From: Leisingera sp. NJS204
GTDB lineage: Bacteria; Pseudomonadota; Alphaproteobacteria; Rhodobacterales; Rhodobacteraceae
NCBI RefSeq assembly: GCF_004123675.1
Contig: NZ_CP035417.1
Span: 1,665,501-1,729,500, forward strand
Reading direction: 5' to 3'
Length of the DNA: 64,000 nt
The position numbers were made by a program, and so were the translations under genes. This document shows, piece by piece, positions 43,867 to 51,466 of this stretch. The notes under the pieces were generated by a model. That model was not told where the DNA came from. It ran no database searches and saw only the letters and a program-made list of their open reading frames with translations. Numbering within the stretch: the first letter of the stretch is position 1; every line of letters starts with the position of its first letter.

Positions 43867-44925
43867 TTATTCTGCCGGGCGGAAGCCTTCGATCAGCTGG
43901 CGCAGGCCAATTGCGGCACCTGCAAAGATTGCCAGCATGGTGACGGGCGCCGAGACTGCCAGCAGCGAAAACGCGCTGAGGCCTTGACCGACGGTGCAGC
44001 CCATGGCGATCACAGCACCCGCACCCATGATGGCGGCGCCGATGATCTGACGGCGCAGCTCGCGCGGGTCGTCACAGGCCTCCCAGCGGAAATGACCCTT
44101 GATCAGCGAGCCGGCGAAGGCGCCGGTCCAGACCCCGGCGATGGAGCCGACGGCAAAGGACAGCGGGCGCAGACTGCCGGTCATGGTCCAAAGGATCGTC
44201 TCGCCCAAGGGAGCAGAAAACGAGTGCGAAACAACCGGCAGCGCTTCGAACCCCTGGGCGTTGACCAGGGTCGTGCCAGCCCAGCCCGAGGTGACGGCCA
44301 GTCCGGCCACGGCAGACCAGAACAGCGCTTGTTTGTCGGCGCGCAGTTCCGCATTGGCGAAGGAAGCCAGCAGGATCAGCAGGCCGGCAGCCGTCCCGAT
44401 CGCGGCAACCGGCAGGCCGCTCCAGGCGGCGGCGTAATGGGCCAGTCCCGGCGGGATTTCGGTAGTAACGTCCTGCTGTGTGAAAAACAGGTTGCGCAAC
44501 GGGGCGAGGGGGCCGGCCAAAACCACATAGGTGGAGACGCCCATCACCAGCACAATCACAAAACTGCGCAGGTCGCCGCCGCCCAGACGGGCGATGGCGC
44601 CGTATCCGCAGTTACCGCTAAGCGCCATGCCGTAGCCGAACATCAGCCCGCCAAGGATTGAGGCGGCGGGCATCCAGCGGATCGAGAGGTAAAAGGACTG
44701 GTCGGCATCCACCAGCCCAAGCCCGATCAGTGCAAAGCTGGACGTTACCGCCACGCCGATGGCAATGCCCCACATCCGCATCCGCAGGGAGGAGCCGCCG
44801 TAGAGCAGGTCTTCGATTGCACCCAGGGTGCAAAACCGTCCCAGCCGTGCAGCAAGACCCAGCAGCACACCGCCCAGCAGCCCGATGCAGGCGGCCAGCT
44901 GGTGTTCTGTCAGGAGATCAAACAT
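43867..44925 (-). CDS. soxT: YeeE/YedE family sulfur-compound transporter (SoxT-like)
   Basis: A 352-residue inner-membrane protein with about nine hydrophobic segments. The three conserved cysteine motifs of the YeeE family are present: RFCTLGA (C32), LSGNCGYG (C106) and AMGCTVGQG (C310). In E. coli and Spirochaeta homologues these relay thiosulfate through the membrane. Its place next to soxR-soxS on the same strand fits SoxT, which is thought to import thiosulfate or sulfane sulfur, perhaps for sensing. The exact substrate is inference. Confidence 0.85.
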   Translation of the reverse strand: MFDLLTEHQLAACIGLLGGVLLGLAARLGRFCTLGAIEDLLYGGSSLRMRMWGIAIGVAVTSSFALIGLGLVDADQSFYLSIRWMPAASILGGLMFGYGMALSGNCGYGAIARLGGGDLRSFVIVLVMGVSTYVVLAGPLAPLRNLFFTQQDVTTEIPPGLAHYAAAWSGLPVAAIGTAAGLLILLASFANAELRADKQALFWSAVAGLAVTSGWAGTTLVNAQGFEALPVVSHSFSAPLGETILWTMTGSLRPLSFAVGSIAGVWTGAFAGSLIKGHFRWEACDDPRELRRQIIGAAIMGAGAVIAMGCTVGQGLSAFSLLAVSAPVTMLAIFAGAAIGLRQLIEGFRPAE

Positions 44926-44945
44926 GCGGGGATTTCAATCAGGCT

Positions 44946-45284
44946 TCAGCTGCCGTCTTTGCAGAACAGGTCGTAGACCACTTCCAGGATGCGGCGGGGT
45001 TTGTCGTCGGCGAGACGGTAGAATATAGCTTTGCCCTCGCGGCGGGGAATGACCAGGCCTTCGAGGCGCAGGCGGGACAATTGCTGCGAGACGGCGGCCT
45101 GGCGGGCTGACAACAGCTCTTCCAGCTCGGTCACTGATTTCTCGCCCGAGACCAGATGGCACAGGATCATCAGCCTGCCTTCGTGGCTGATCGCCTTGAG
45201 GAAGTTGGAGGCCTTGGTGGCGTTGTCCACCATCTTGTCCATTTCTTCCGGTTCCATATCGGCAGAAAACTGCGGTAATGCCAT
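44946..45284 (-). CDS. soxR: ArsR/SmtB-type repressor SoxR (SqrR/BigR-like persulfide sensor)
   Basis: A 112-residue winged-helix regulator. The recognition helix region is VTELEELLSARQAAVSQQLSRLRLEGLVIPRREGKAIFYRL. Two cysteines, C42 (MILCHLV) and C108 (YDLFCKDGS), sit at nearly the positions of Cys41 and Cys107 that form the polysulfide bridge in Rhodobacter capsulatus SqrR. This indicates a thiol-based repressor released by persulfides, not a metal sensor. It is not related to the E. coli MerR-type SoxR. It lies between soxS and soxT. Four candidate operators are found in the sox cluster. Confidence 0.9.
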   Translation of the reverse strand: MALPQFSADMEPEEMDKMVDNATKASNFLKAISHEGRLMILCHLVSGEKSVTELEELLSARQAAVSQQLSRLRLEGLVIPRREGKAIFYRLADDKPRRILEVVYDLFCKDGS

Positions 45285-45298
45285 CTGTTATCTCCTGA

Positions 45299-45316
45299 GC
45301 GGCGCATGCACGCCGC
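45299..45316. promoter_or_regulatory. small inverted repeat between soxS and soxR
   Basis: GCGGCG-CATGCA-CGCCGC in the 60-base gap upstream of soxR. It may be a weak mRNA structure; no ATTC-N8-GAAT motif is present here. Confidence 0.3.
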
Positions 45317-45344
45317 ACTCCTGTGCTTGACCCCGCCGGGACGG

Positions 45345-45737
45345 TCAGCTGCCGCCCTGGGTGTGCGTATTATCAACAAACCCTGTATGGGCGGTTAGCA
45401 AATCTGCCAGCAAAGGCCAAAAGAAATCTTCGCCGGGATAGCCTTCGAGCCGGGCCTGTTCCTGTCCGTCATCAACAATCAGGAAGGTCGGCGTAAACAT
45501 GACCCTGCGGGCAACCTGCAGATCATCAGGCATCGCGCGCAGGTCGACCCGCCGCAAGGGTGCGAATTTGCCTTCGGCTGTTTTCGGGTAGACCGGGGCG
45601 ATTTCTTCGTCCCAGCGGGCACACCATTCGCAGCCCGCCTGTTCCACCATCACCAGTTCAGCCGCCCAGGCGGGCAGGGCAAGGCAGACCGCCGCTGCGG
45701 CTGCAGCCAGTTGCCGAAGGTGGCGCATGTATGTCAT
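45345..45737 (-). CDS. soxS: thioredoxin-like protein SoxS
   Basis: A 130-residue exported thioredoxin-fold protein. The signal peptide is LRQLAAAAAAVCLALPAWA, and the redox motif is AGCEWCARW (C36 and C39 counted from the first ATG). An ATG at 45728 is an alternative start. In Paracoccus, periplasmic SoxS keeps the SoxY carrier cysteine active. It is divergent from soxV, with a candidate operator in the 100-base gap between them. Confidence 0.88.
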   Translation of the reverse strand: MTYMRHLRQLAAAAAAVCLALPAWAAELVMVEQAGCEWCARWDEEIAPVYPKTAEGKFAPLRRVDLRAMPDDLQVARRVMFTPTFLIVDDGQEQARLEGYPGEDFFWPLLADLLTAHTGFVDNTHTQGGS

Positions 45738-45771
45738 TCCATCTGTTGACGGTTGCTATTGAAACAACATA

Positions 45772-45787
45772 ATTCGAATATGTGAAT
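45772..45787. promoter_or_regulatory. candidate SoxR operator between soxS and soxV
   Basis: ATTCG-AATATG-TGAAT, i.e. ATTC-N8-GAAT, in the divergent soxS/soxV gap. It could control both directions. A TTGAAA at 45759-45764 lies upstream on the plus strand, without a clear -10. Confidence 0.65.
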
Positions 45788-45837
45788 GACACAAGCCGGG
45801 CCCGGATAACGTTGTTGTGGGGCAGCTGGGGGACTTG

Positions 45838-46575
45838 ATGCTGGAAACATCCCTGTTTGGCGCCTTGATCGCAGGTCTGCTGAGCTTTTTTACCCCCTGT
45901 ATTCTGCCAATGGTGCCGTTTTACCTGTCTTACATGGGCGGGCTGTCGATGGCCGAGCTGCGCGGCGACGGGGCGATTGCCACAGGCGCGCAGCGGCGGC
46001 TGCTGGTATCTGCCTGCTGCTTTGCCGCCGGTGTCACAACTGTGTTCATGCTGATGGGCATGGGGGCGACGGCGCTGGGGCAGCTGTTCGGGCAATATCT
46101 GGAGGTGCTGTCTTATGGCGCGGCGGCCTTGCTGTTGCTGTTCGGGCTGCATTTCCTGGGGGTGGTGAAGATCCCGCTCTTGTACCGCGAGGCACGGATG
46201 GAAAGCAGCGCCGAGCCGTCGACGGTGCTGGGCGCCTATCTGATGGGGCTGGCGTTTGGCTTTGGCTGGACGCCCTGTGTGGGGCCGGCGCTGGCGTCGA
46301 TCCTGATGATCGCCTCGGGCCTGGGGGATATCTGGCGCGGCGGTGTGCTGCTGCTGGTTTACGGGCTGGGCATGACCGCGCCTTTTGTGGTGGCGGCGCT
46401 GTTTGCCAAGCCGTTTCTGGCATGGGTGGCGCGGCACCGGGCTGCCTTTGCCTGGGTCGAGAAGGGCATGGGCGCGATGCTGGTTCTGTTTGCGGTGCTG
46501 ATCGCCACCGGCGGGGTGCGGCTGATTGCCGAGGTGATGATCCGCTGGTTGCCGGGGTTCAGTTCGATTGGTTAA
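45838..46575 (+). CDS. soxV: CcdA-type membrane thiol transporter SoxV
   Basis: About 245 residues from the ATG at 45838, which follows GGGGGA; a GTG at 45817 is less likely. It has six hydrophobic segments and the two CcdA cysteines, C21 in LSFFTPCILPMVPF and C147 in GWTPCVGPALAS. SoxV moves reducing power from cytosolic thioredoxin to periplasmic SoxW and SoxS so that SoxY stays reduced. It is the first gene of the plus-strand sox run. Confidence 0.92.
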   Translation: MLETSLFGALIAGLLSFFTPCILPMVPFYLSYMGGLSMAELRGDGAIATGAQRRLLVSACCFAAGVTTVFMLMGMGATALGQLFGQYLEVLSYGAAALLLLFGLHFLGVVKIPLLYREARMESSAEPSTVLGAYLMGLAFGFGWTPCVGPALASILMIASGLGDIWRGGVLLLVYGLGMTAPFVVAALFAKPFLAWVARHRAAFAWVEKGMGAMLVLFAVLIATGGVRLIAEVMIRWLPGFSSIG

Positions 46576-46594
46576 GTGAGGTCAGGAGTTCAAC

Positions 46595-47176
46595 ATGCTG
46601 AAAAATATTGCGAAAGCGTTAATTTTAATGACCCTGGCCACGCCTTTGGCGGCGGCGGACCTGGGCGATGACGGGCTGCATAAAACGGCCTGGATGCGGG
46701 ACACATTCAAGGACCTGCGCGAGGATCTGGAGGAGGCCAATGGCGAGGGCAAGCGGCTGGCGCTGATTTTCGAGCAGCGCGGCTGCATCTATTGCACCAA
46801 GATGCATGAGGAGGTCTTTCCCCGGCCTGAGATCAGCCAGTACATTGAAGAGAATTTTTTTGTCGTTCAACTGAATTTATACGGCGATGTGGAGGTTACC
46901 GATTTCGACGGCGAGGCGCTGGCGGAAAAGGACATGGCGCGCAAATGGGGCGTGTTGTTCACGCCGACGATTCTGTTCCTGCCGGAGGAAGTGGGCGAAA
47001 ACGTCACAGCCACCGAAGCGGCGGTTGCAATGATGCCGGGCGCATTTGGCGGCGGAACCACGCTGGACATGTTTACATGGGTCAACGAAAAGCGATATGC
47101 GCTTGATAACGGGGAAGATTTCCAGCGGTATCACGCGCGCCGGATTCGCGAGCGCAATAATGGGTCTGCGGACTAG
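46595..47176 (+). CDS. soxW: periplasmic thioredoxin SoxW
   Basis: A 193-residue protein with a signal peptide (LKNIAKALILMTLATPLAAA) and the redox motif RGCIYCTKMH (C64 and C67). It belongs to the thioredoxin_7/SoxW group. It follows soxV by 19 bases and receives electrons from it. A 127-base promoter region with a candidate operator separates it from soxX. Confidence 0.9.
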   Translation: MLKNIAKALILMTLATPLAAADLGDDGLHKTAWMRDTFKDLREDLEEANGEGKRLALIFEQRGCIYCTKMHEEVFPRPEISQYIEENFFVVQLNLYGDVEVTDFDGEALAEKDMARKWGVLFTPTILFLPEEVGENVTATEAAVAMMPGAFGGGTTLDMFTWVNEKRYALDNGEDFQRYHARRIRERNNGSAD

Positions 47177-47200
47177 GGGTCTGGCGCATAATTTGGAAAA

Positions 47201-47216
47201 ATTCACAATAATGAAT
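47201..47216. promoter_or_regulatory. candidate SoxR operator upstream of soxX
   Basis: ATTCA-CAATAA-TGAAT, inside the larger perfect dyad AAATTCA-N6-TGAATTT (47199-47218). It is about 90 bases before the soxX start. TTGGAA at 47193-47198 could be a -35 box; the -10 is weak. Confidence 0.7.
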
Positions 47217-47303
47217 TTGTTGTTGCGTATTGGGCCGGCGGTGCCCTACGGTATGCAGCAGCTAAGCAACCGCACTCAGATGCGGCAGCCATTGGGAGGA
47301 TAC

Positions 47304-47780
47304 ATGAAGCTTACATCTCTGACACTGGTGCTGAGCCTGGCCGGAAGTGCGGTTTGGGCCGGGGAGGTTGCTCCGAAAGCGGTGCAGTATGGCGAGGACG
47401 GCCAAGTGGCCGCGTCGCTGACGGGTGTTGCGGGCGATGCCGTGAACGGCGCGCTGGTGGCCGGCACCAAGTCCAAGGGCAACTGCGTGGCCTGCCACCA
47501 GCTGACAGCGCTGGCGGATGTGCCGTTCCACGGTGAAATCGGCCCGTCGCTGGATGGTGCGGGCGATCGCTGGAGCGCGGAAGAGCTGCGCGGGCTGGTG
47601 GCCAACGCCAAGATGACGTTTGAGGGCACCATGATGCCGGCCTTTTACAAGGTCGATGGCTTTATCCGCCCGGGCGATGCCTATACCGGCGATGCCGGGA
47701 CCGAGCCGCTGCCGCCGATCCTGACGGCGCAGGAGATTGAAGATGTGGTCGCGTTCCTTGCGACACTGAAAGAAGAGTAA
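47304..47780 (+). CDS. soxX: sulfur oxidation c-type cytochrome SoxX
   Basis: A 158-residue monoheme cytochrome starting at the ATG at 47304 behind GGGAGGA; a long in-frame upstream reading is rejected. Signal peptide ends near AVWA. The heme site is GNCVACHQL (C61, C64, H65), and the distal Met is in MTFEGTMMPAFY. With SoxA it forms SoxXA, which joins thiosulfate to the SoxY cysteine as the first step of the cycle. Confidence 0.94.
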   Translation: MKLTSLTLVLSLAGSAVWAGEVAPKAVQYGEDGQVAASLTGVAGDAVNGALVAGTKSKGNCVACHQLTALADVPFHGEIGPSLDGAGDRWSAEELRGLVANAKMTFEGTMMPAFYKVDGFIRPGDAYTGDAGTEPLPPILTAQEIEDVVAFLATLKEE

Positions 47781-47838
47781 GGCGCGGGCGGGGCCTTGTG
47801 TGCCCTGCGGCCTGATGTGAATTCAAAGGAGAGATATG

Positions 47839-48255
47839 ATGGAGTTCTCACGCCGTGAGACCCTGGCGATGGGCCTGGGCGCTGCCATGGTGACCGTGCT
47901 GCCGTTCCGTGTGAGTGCGGCGGCGGACGACCGGATTGCCGCCTTTACCGGCGGTGCGGATATCGCCGAGGGCGGTGTAACCCTGACCGCGCCGGAAATC
48001 GCTGAAAACGGCAATACCGTTCCGGTGTCCGTGGCCGCCGAAGGCGCCACGGCGATCCTGGTGCTGGCGACCGGCAACCCGGAACCGGGTGTGGCGACGT
48101 TCAATTTCGGCCCCGGTGCGGCGGCGCAGTCGGCCTCGACCCGGATCCGCCTGGCGGGTACCCAGGATGTGGTTGCGATTGCCAAGATGGCCGACGGCAC
48201 ATTCACCAAGGCCAGCGCCACCGTCAAAGTGACCATCGGCGGCTGCGGCGGCTGA
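47839..48255 (+). CDS. soxY: sulfur carrier protein SoxY
   Basis: About 138 residues, starting at the second of two ATGs (47836, 47839) for better spacing from AAGGAG. A twin-arginine signal is present (FSRRETLAMGLGAAMVTVL), so SoxYZ is exported folded. The protein ends KVTIGGCGG: the carrier Cys on the flexible C-terminal arm to which thiosulfate and its oxidation products are bound. SoxZ is encoded 44 bases downstream. Confidence 0.95.
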   Translation: MEFSRRETLAMGLGAAMVTVLPFRVSAAADDRIAAFTGGADIAEGGVTLTAPEIAENGNTVPVSVAAEGATAILVLATGNPEPGVATFNFGPGAAAQSASTRIRLAGTQDVVAIAKMADGTFTKASATVKVTIGGCGG

Positions 48256-48299
48256 GGCTGCCCGCTCCCTGAACGGAATTCTTAAGGAGAATTAAAGAC

Positions 48300-48629
48300 A
48301 TGGCATCCGGTGTTAAACCCCGCGTCAAGGTCCCGAAAAAAGCTGCCGCCGGCGAGGCGGTCACCATCAAGACCCTGATCAGCCACAAGATGGAAAGCGG
48401 CCAGCGCAAGGACAAGGAAGGCAACCTGATCCCGCGTTCGATCATCAACCGCTTCACCTGCGAATTCAACGGCGAGACGGTGCTGGACGTGGCGATGGAG
48501 CCTGCGATCTCGACCAATCCGTATTTCGAATTCGACGCTGTCGTCCCGGAAGCCGGTGAATTTGTCTTCACCTGGTATGACGACGACGGTTCGGTCTACG
48601 ACACCAAGAAGACCATCGCCATCGGCTGA
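48300..48629 (+). CDS. soxZ: sulfur carrier partner SoxZ
   Basis: A 109-residue protein without signal peptide; it is carried out with SoxY through the Tat system. Beta-sandwich SoxZ features: KPRVKVPKKAAAGEAVTIKTLISHKMESGQR and EAGEFVFTWYDDDGSVY. It forms the SoxYZ heterodimer. It has a GGAG ribosome site in the preceding gap. Confidence 0.95.
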   Translation: MASGVKPRVKVPKKAAAGEAVTIKTLISHKMESGQRKDKEGNLIPRSIINRFTCEFNGETVLDVAMEPAISTNPYFEFDAVVPEAGEFVFTWYDDDGSVYDTKKTIAIG

Positions 48630-48703
48630 TCCGTTCCGGATCTTCAGGCACGCGTTCTGTCCGGCACGGCCGGGCAGGACAGGCACCCAAGGGAGGACAG
48701 GGA

Positions 48704-49555
48704 ATGAACAAGAAGGCAATCACAGCAATTGCCGCCGTGCTGGCGCTGCCGATGGCCGCGAGCGCAGGCCCCGACGACGACACGCTGGTGGTCAACGAAG
48801 AGATCGAGATGGTCACTAAGACCGCAGCGCCTGCGCATATCGCGGATGCGATGGATGAGGTGATGTCGGGCTGGCACTTCCGCAAGGATGAAACCCAGTC
48901 GCTGCAGATGGATGATTTCGAGAACCCGGCGATGATCTTTGTCGATCAGGCGATTGACACCTGGAGCACCGTCGAGGGGTCCGAAGGCAAGTCCTGTGCG
49001 TCCTGCCACGATGATGCCGAGGAAAGCATGGCTGGCGTTCGCGCGGTTTACCCGAAGTGGAACGAAGCCGCCGGCGAGGTCCGCACCCTGAACATGCAGA
49101 TCAACGATTGCCGCGAAAACCAGATGGGCGCCGAGAAGTGGAAATACTCCGGCGGCAAGATGGCGGCGATGGAAGCGCTGATTTCCGTGCAGTCGCGCGG
49201 GATGCCGGTGAATGTGGCGATCGACGGCCCGGCCCAGTCCACCTGGGAACAGGGCAAAGAGATGTATTACACCCGCACCGGCCAGCTGGAGCTGTCTTGC
49301 GCCAATTGCCACGAAGACAATTATGGCAACATGATCCGCGCCGATCATCTGAGTCAGGGCCAGATCAACGGCTTTCCGGTGTACCGCTTGAAGAACACCA
49401 AGCTGAACACGGCACATGCGCGTTTCAAGGGCTGCATCCGTGACACCCGCGCCGAGACCTACAAACCCGGTTCCGCGGAATTTGTGGCGCTGGAGTTGTA
49501 TGTCGCCTCGCGCGGCAACGGGCTGTCGGTCGAAGCGCCTTCTGTCCGCAACTGA
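48704..49555 (+). CDS. soxA: diheme cytochrome SoxA
   Basis: A 283-residue exported protein (signal peptide to about residue 21). It has two heme motifs, SCASCHDD (C98, C101, H102) and LSCANCHED (C199, C202, H203), so this is the diheme form. C244 (RFKGCIRDTRA) is the active-site cysteine ligand of the second heme, which carries the persulfide. With SoxX it catalyses L-cysteine S-thiosulfotransferase. GGGAGG lies upstream. Confidence 0.94.
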   Translation: MNKKAITAIAAVLALPMAASAGPDDDTLVVNEEIEMVTKTAAPAHIADAMDEVMSGWHFRKDETQSLQMDDFENPAMIFVDQAIDTWSTVEGSEGKSCASCHDDAEESMAGVRAVYPKWNEAAGEVRTLNMQINDCRENQMGAEKWKYSGGKMAAMEALISVQSRGMPVNVAIDGPAQSTWEQGKEMYYTRTGQLELSCANCHEDNYGNMIRADHLSQGQINGFPVYRLKNTKLNTAHARFKGCIRDTRAETYKPGSAEFVALELYVASRGNGLSVEAPSVRN

Positions 49556-49599
49556 TCTTTGCGCCCCGTTCCTGCGGTCAGGAGCGGGGCGTCTCTCTT

Positions 49600-49627
49600 T
49601 TGAAACATTCATTCACGTGAATATATA
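49600..49627 (+). promoter_or_regulatory. soxB promoter with operator in the spacer
   Basis: TTGAAA (49600-49605), 16-base spacer, TATATA (49622-49627). The SoxR-type motif ATTCA-TTCACG-TGAAT (49607-49622) fills the spacer, so a bound repressor would block RNA polymerase. The inner 12 bases ATTCACGTGAAT are a perfect palindrome. The start codon of soxB follows 27 bases later. Confidence 0.7.
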
Positions 49628-49654
49628 GCGTGAGCAAACAGGATACCGGTACTC

Positions 49655-51352
49655 ATGATTTCGCGCCGCGATTTTCTGCAGGTTTCCATGGCGGCATCGG
49701 CCATGGTGGGGGCGTCAGGCTTTGGCAATTGGGCGCGGCTGGCTGCGCAGCAATCGCTGAGCCAGGAGCAACTGTTGCAGTTCGACAGTTTTGGCAACAT
49801 CAGCCTGATCCATGTGACCGATATTCATGGGCAATTGAAGCCGATCCATTTCCGCGAGCCGTCGGTCAATCTGGGTGTTGGCGCCAACAAGGGCCACGTG
49901 CCGCATATCACCGGCACCGATTTCCGCAAGGCTTATGGAATCGCGGACGGCAGCCCTTCCGCCTATGCGCTGACTTATGATGATTTCTCGTCGCTGGCGC
50001 AGGGCTATGGCCGGGTTGGCGGGCTGGACCGGATGGCGACGATCATCAAAGCGATCCGCGCCGACCGCCCCGATGCGTTGCTGTTTGACGGCGGCGACAC
50101 CTGGCACGGCTCCTACACCTGCCATCACACGGCCGGCCAGGACATGGTCAACGTGATGAACGCGTTGAAGCCGGATGCGATGACCTTTCACTGGGAATTC
50201 ACGCTGGGCAGCGAGCGGGTCAATGAGATTGTCGAGGGGCTGCCCTTTGCCGCCCTTGGCCAGAACATTTTTGACGCCGAATGGGACGAGCCGGCCGAGC
50301 TGTTCAAACCTTACAAGTTCTTTGAACGCGGCGGCGCCAAGGTGGCGGTAATCGGCCAGGCCTTCCCCTATATGCCGATTGCCAATCCGGGCTGGATGTT
50401 CCCGGAGTATTCATTCGGTATCCGTGACGAGAACATGCAGGCTATGGTGGATGAGGTCCGCGCTGCCGGAGCCGATCTGGTGGTGGTCCTCAGCCACAAC
50501 GGTTTTGACGTCGACAAGAAAATGGCAGGCAAGGTGCAGGGCATCGACGTGATCCTGTCGGGGCATACCCATGACGCGTTGCCCGAGCCGGTACTGGTGG
50601 GCAAGACCCATATCATTGCCTCTGGTTCCAACGGCAAATTCGTCTCCCGCGTCGATCTGGATGTGCGGGACGGCCAGCTGATGGGGTTGCGGCACAAGCT
50701 GATCCCGGTGTTTTCCGACGTGATTGCTCCGGACCCGGCGGTGGCGCAGCTGATTGATGCGGAACGCGCGCCCTTCAAAGCGCAGCTGGCGGAGGTGATC
50801 GGCAAGACCGATACGCTGCTGTATCGCCGCGGCAATTTCAACGGCACCTGGGACGACCTGATCTGCGACGCGCTGCTGAGCGAGCGGGAGGCGGATATCG
50901 CCATGTCGCCCGGTGTGCGCTGGGGGCCGTCGCTGGTGCCGGGCGACGACATCACCCGCGAGGATATCTGGAACGTGACCTCGATGTCTTATGGCGCGGC
51001 CTACCGGTCCGAGATGACCGGCGAGTTCATCAAGGTGATTCTTGAGGATGTGGCCGATAACATCTTCAACCCCGATCCCTACTATCAGCAGGGCGGCGAC
51101 ATGGTGCGGATCGGCGGCATGGGCTACCGCATCGACATCACCAAGCCGCAGGGCGAGCGGATCACGGATATGACTCTGCTGAAGAATGGCGAGGCGATTG
51201 ATCCGGCAAAGTCTTATGTGGTGGCCGGCTGGGCCAGTGTGAACGAGGGCACCGAGGGGCCGATGATCTGGGATGTGGTCGAGGACCATATCCGCAAGCT
51301 GGGCACCGTGAGCTTGAACCCGAATACCTCGGTGCAGGTGGCTGGCGCTTAA
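49655..51352 (+). CDS. soxB: thiosulfohydrolase SoxB
   Basis: A 565-residue periplasmic dimanganese enzyme that removes sulfate from the SoxY-bound thiosulfate by hydrolysis. It has a twin-arginine signal (ISRRDFLQVSMAASAMVGASG). Motifs of the calcineurin-type site: LIHVTDIHGQLKP, LFDGGDTWHGS, HWEFTLG in place of the nucleotidase GNHE, LSHNGFD and LSGHTHDALPEP. It has a 5'-nucleotidase C-terminal domain. Length is typical. Its own promoter separates it from soxA. Confidence 0.95.
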   Translation: MISRRDFLQVSMAASAMVGASGFGNWARLAAQQSLSQEQLLQFDSFGNISLIHVTDIHGQLKPIHFREPSVNLGVGANKGHVPHITGTDFRKAYGIADGSPSAYALTYDDFSSLAQGYGRVGGLDRMATIIKAIRADRPDALLFDGGDTWHGSYTCHHTAGQDMVNVMNALKPDAMTFHWEFTLGSERVNEIVEGLPFAALGQNIFDAEWDEPAELFKPYKFFERGGAKVAVIGQAFPYMPIANPGWMFPEYSFGIRDENMQAMVDEVRAAGADLVVVLSHNGFDVDKKMAGKVQGIDVILSGHTHDALPEPVLVGKTHIIASGSNGKFVSRVDLDVRDGQLMGLRHKLIPVFSDVIAPDPAVAQLIDAERAPFKAQLAEVIGKTDTLLYRRGNFNGTWDDLICDALLSEREADIAMSPGVRWGPSLVPGDDITREDIWNVTSMSYGAAYRSEMTGEFIKVILEDVADNIFNPDPYYQQGGDMVRIGGMGYRIDITKPQGERITDMTLLKNGEAIDPAKSYVVAGWASVNEGTEGPMIWDVVEDHIRKLGTVSLNPNTSVQVAGA

Positions 51353-51420
51353 CAGCGCCCGCCCCGGCAGGGGCAGATAAAACCCGCCCCGGCGGGGTTA
51401 AGACAAAAAAATTTGCGCAG

Positions 51421-51447
51421 TTGAATTCACGAACGTGAATTTATCTA
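51421..51447 (+). promoter_or_regulatory. soxC promoter and candidate SoxR operator
   Basis: ATTCA-CGAACG-TGAAT at 51425-51440, inside an 18-bp perfect dyad AATTCACG-AA-CGTGAATT (51424-51441). A TTGAAT at 51421-51426 could be the -35 and TATCTA at 51442-51447 the -10, with a short 15-base spacing. AAGGAGG before the ATG at 51467 is a strong ribosome binding site. Confidence 0.6.
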
Positions 51448-51466
51448 TGTAAGGAGGCAAAGAGAC

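Noticed and set aside
47817..47826. TGAATTCA before soxY as a further SoxR site
   Set aside because: The half-sites are in reversed order and without the N8 spacing of the other four sites.
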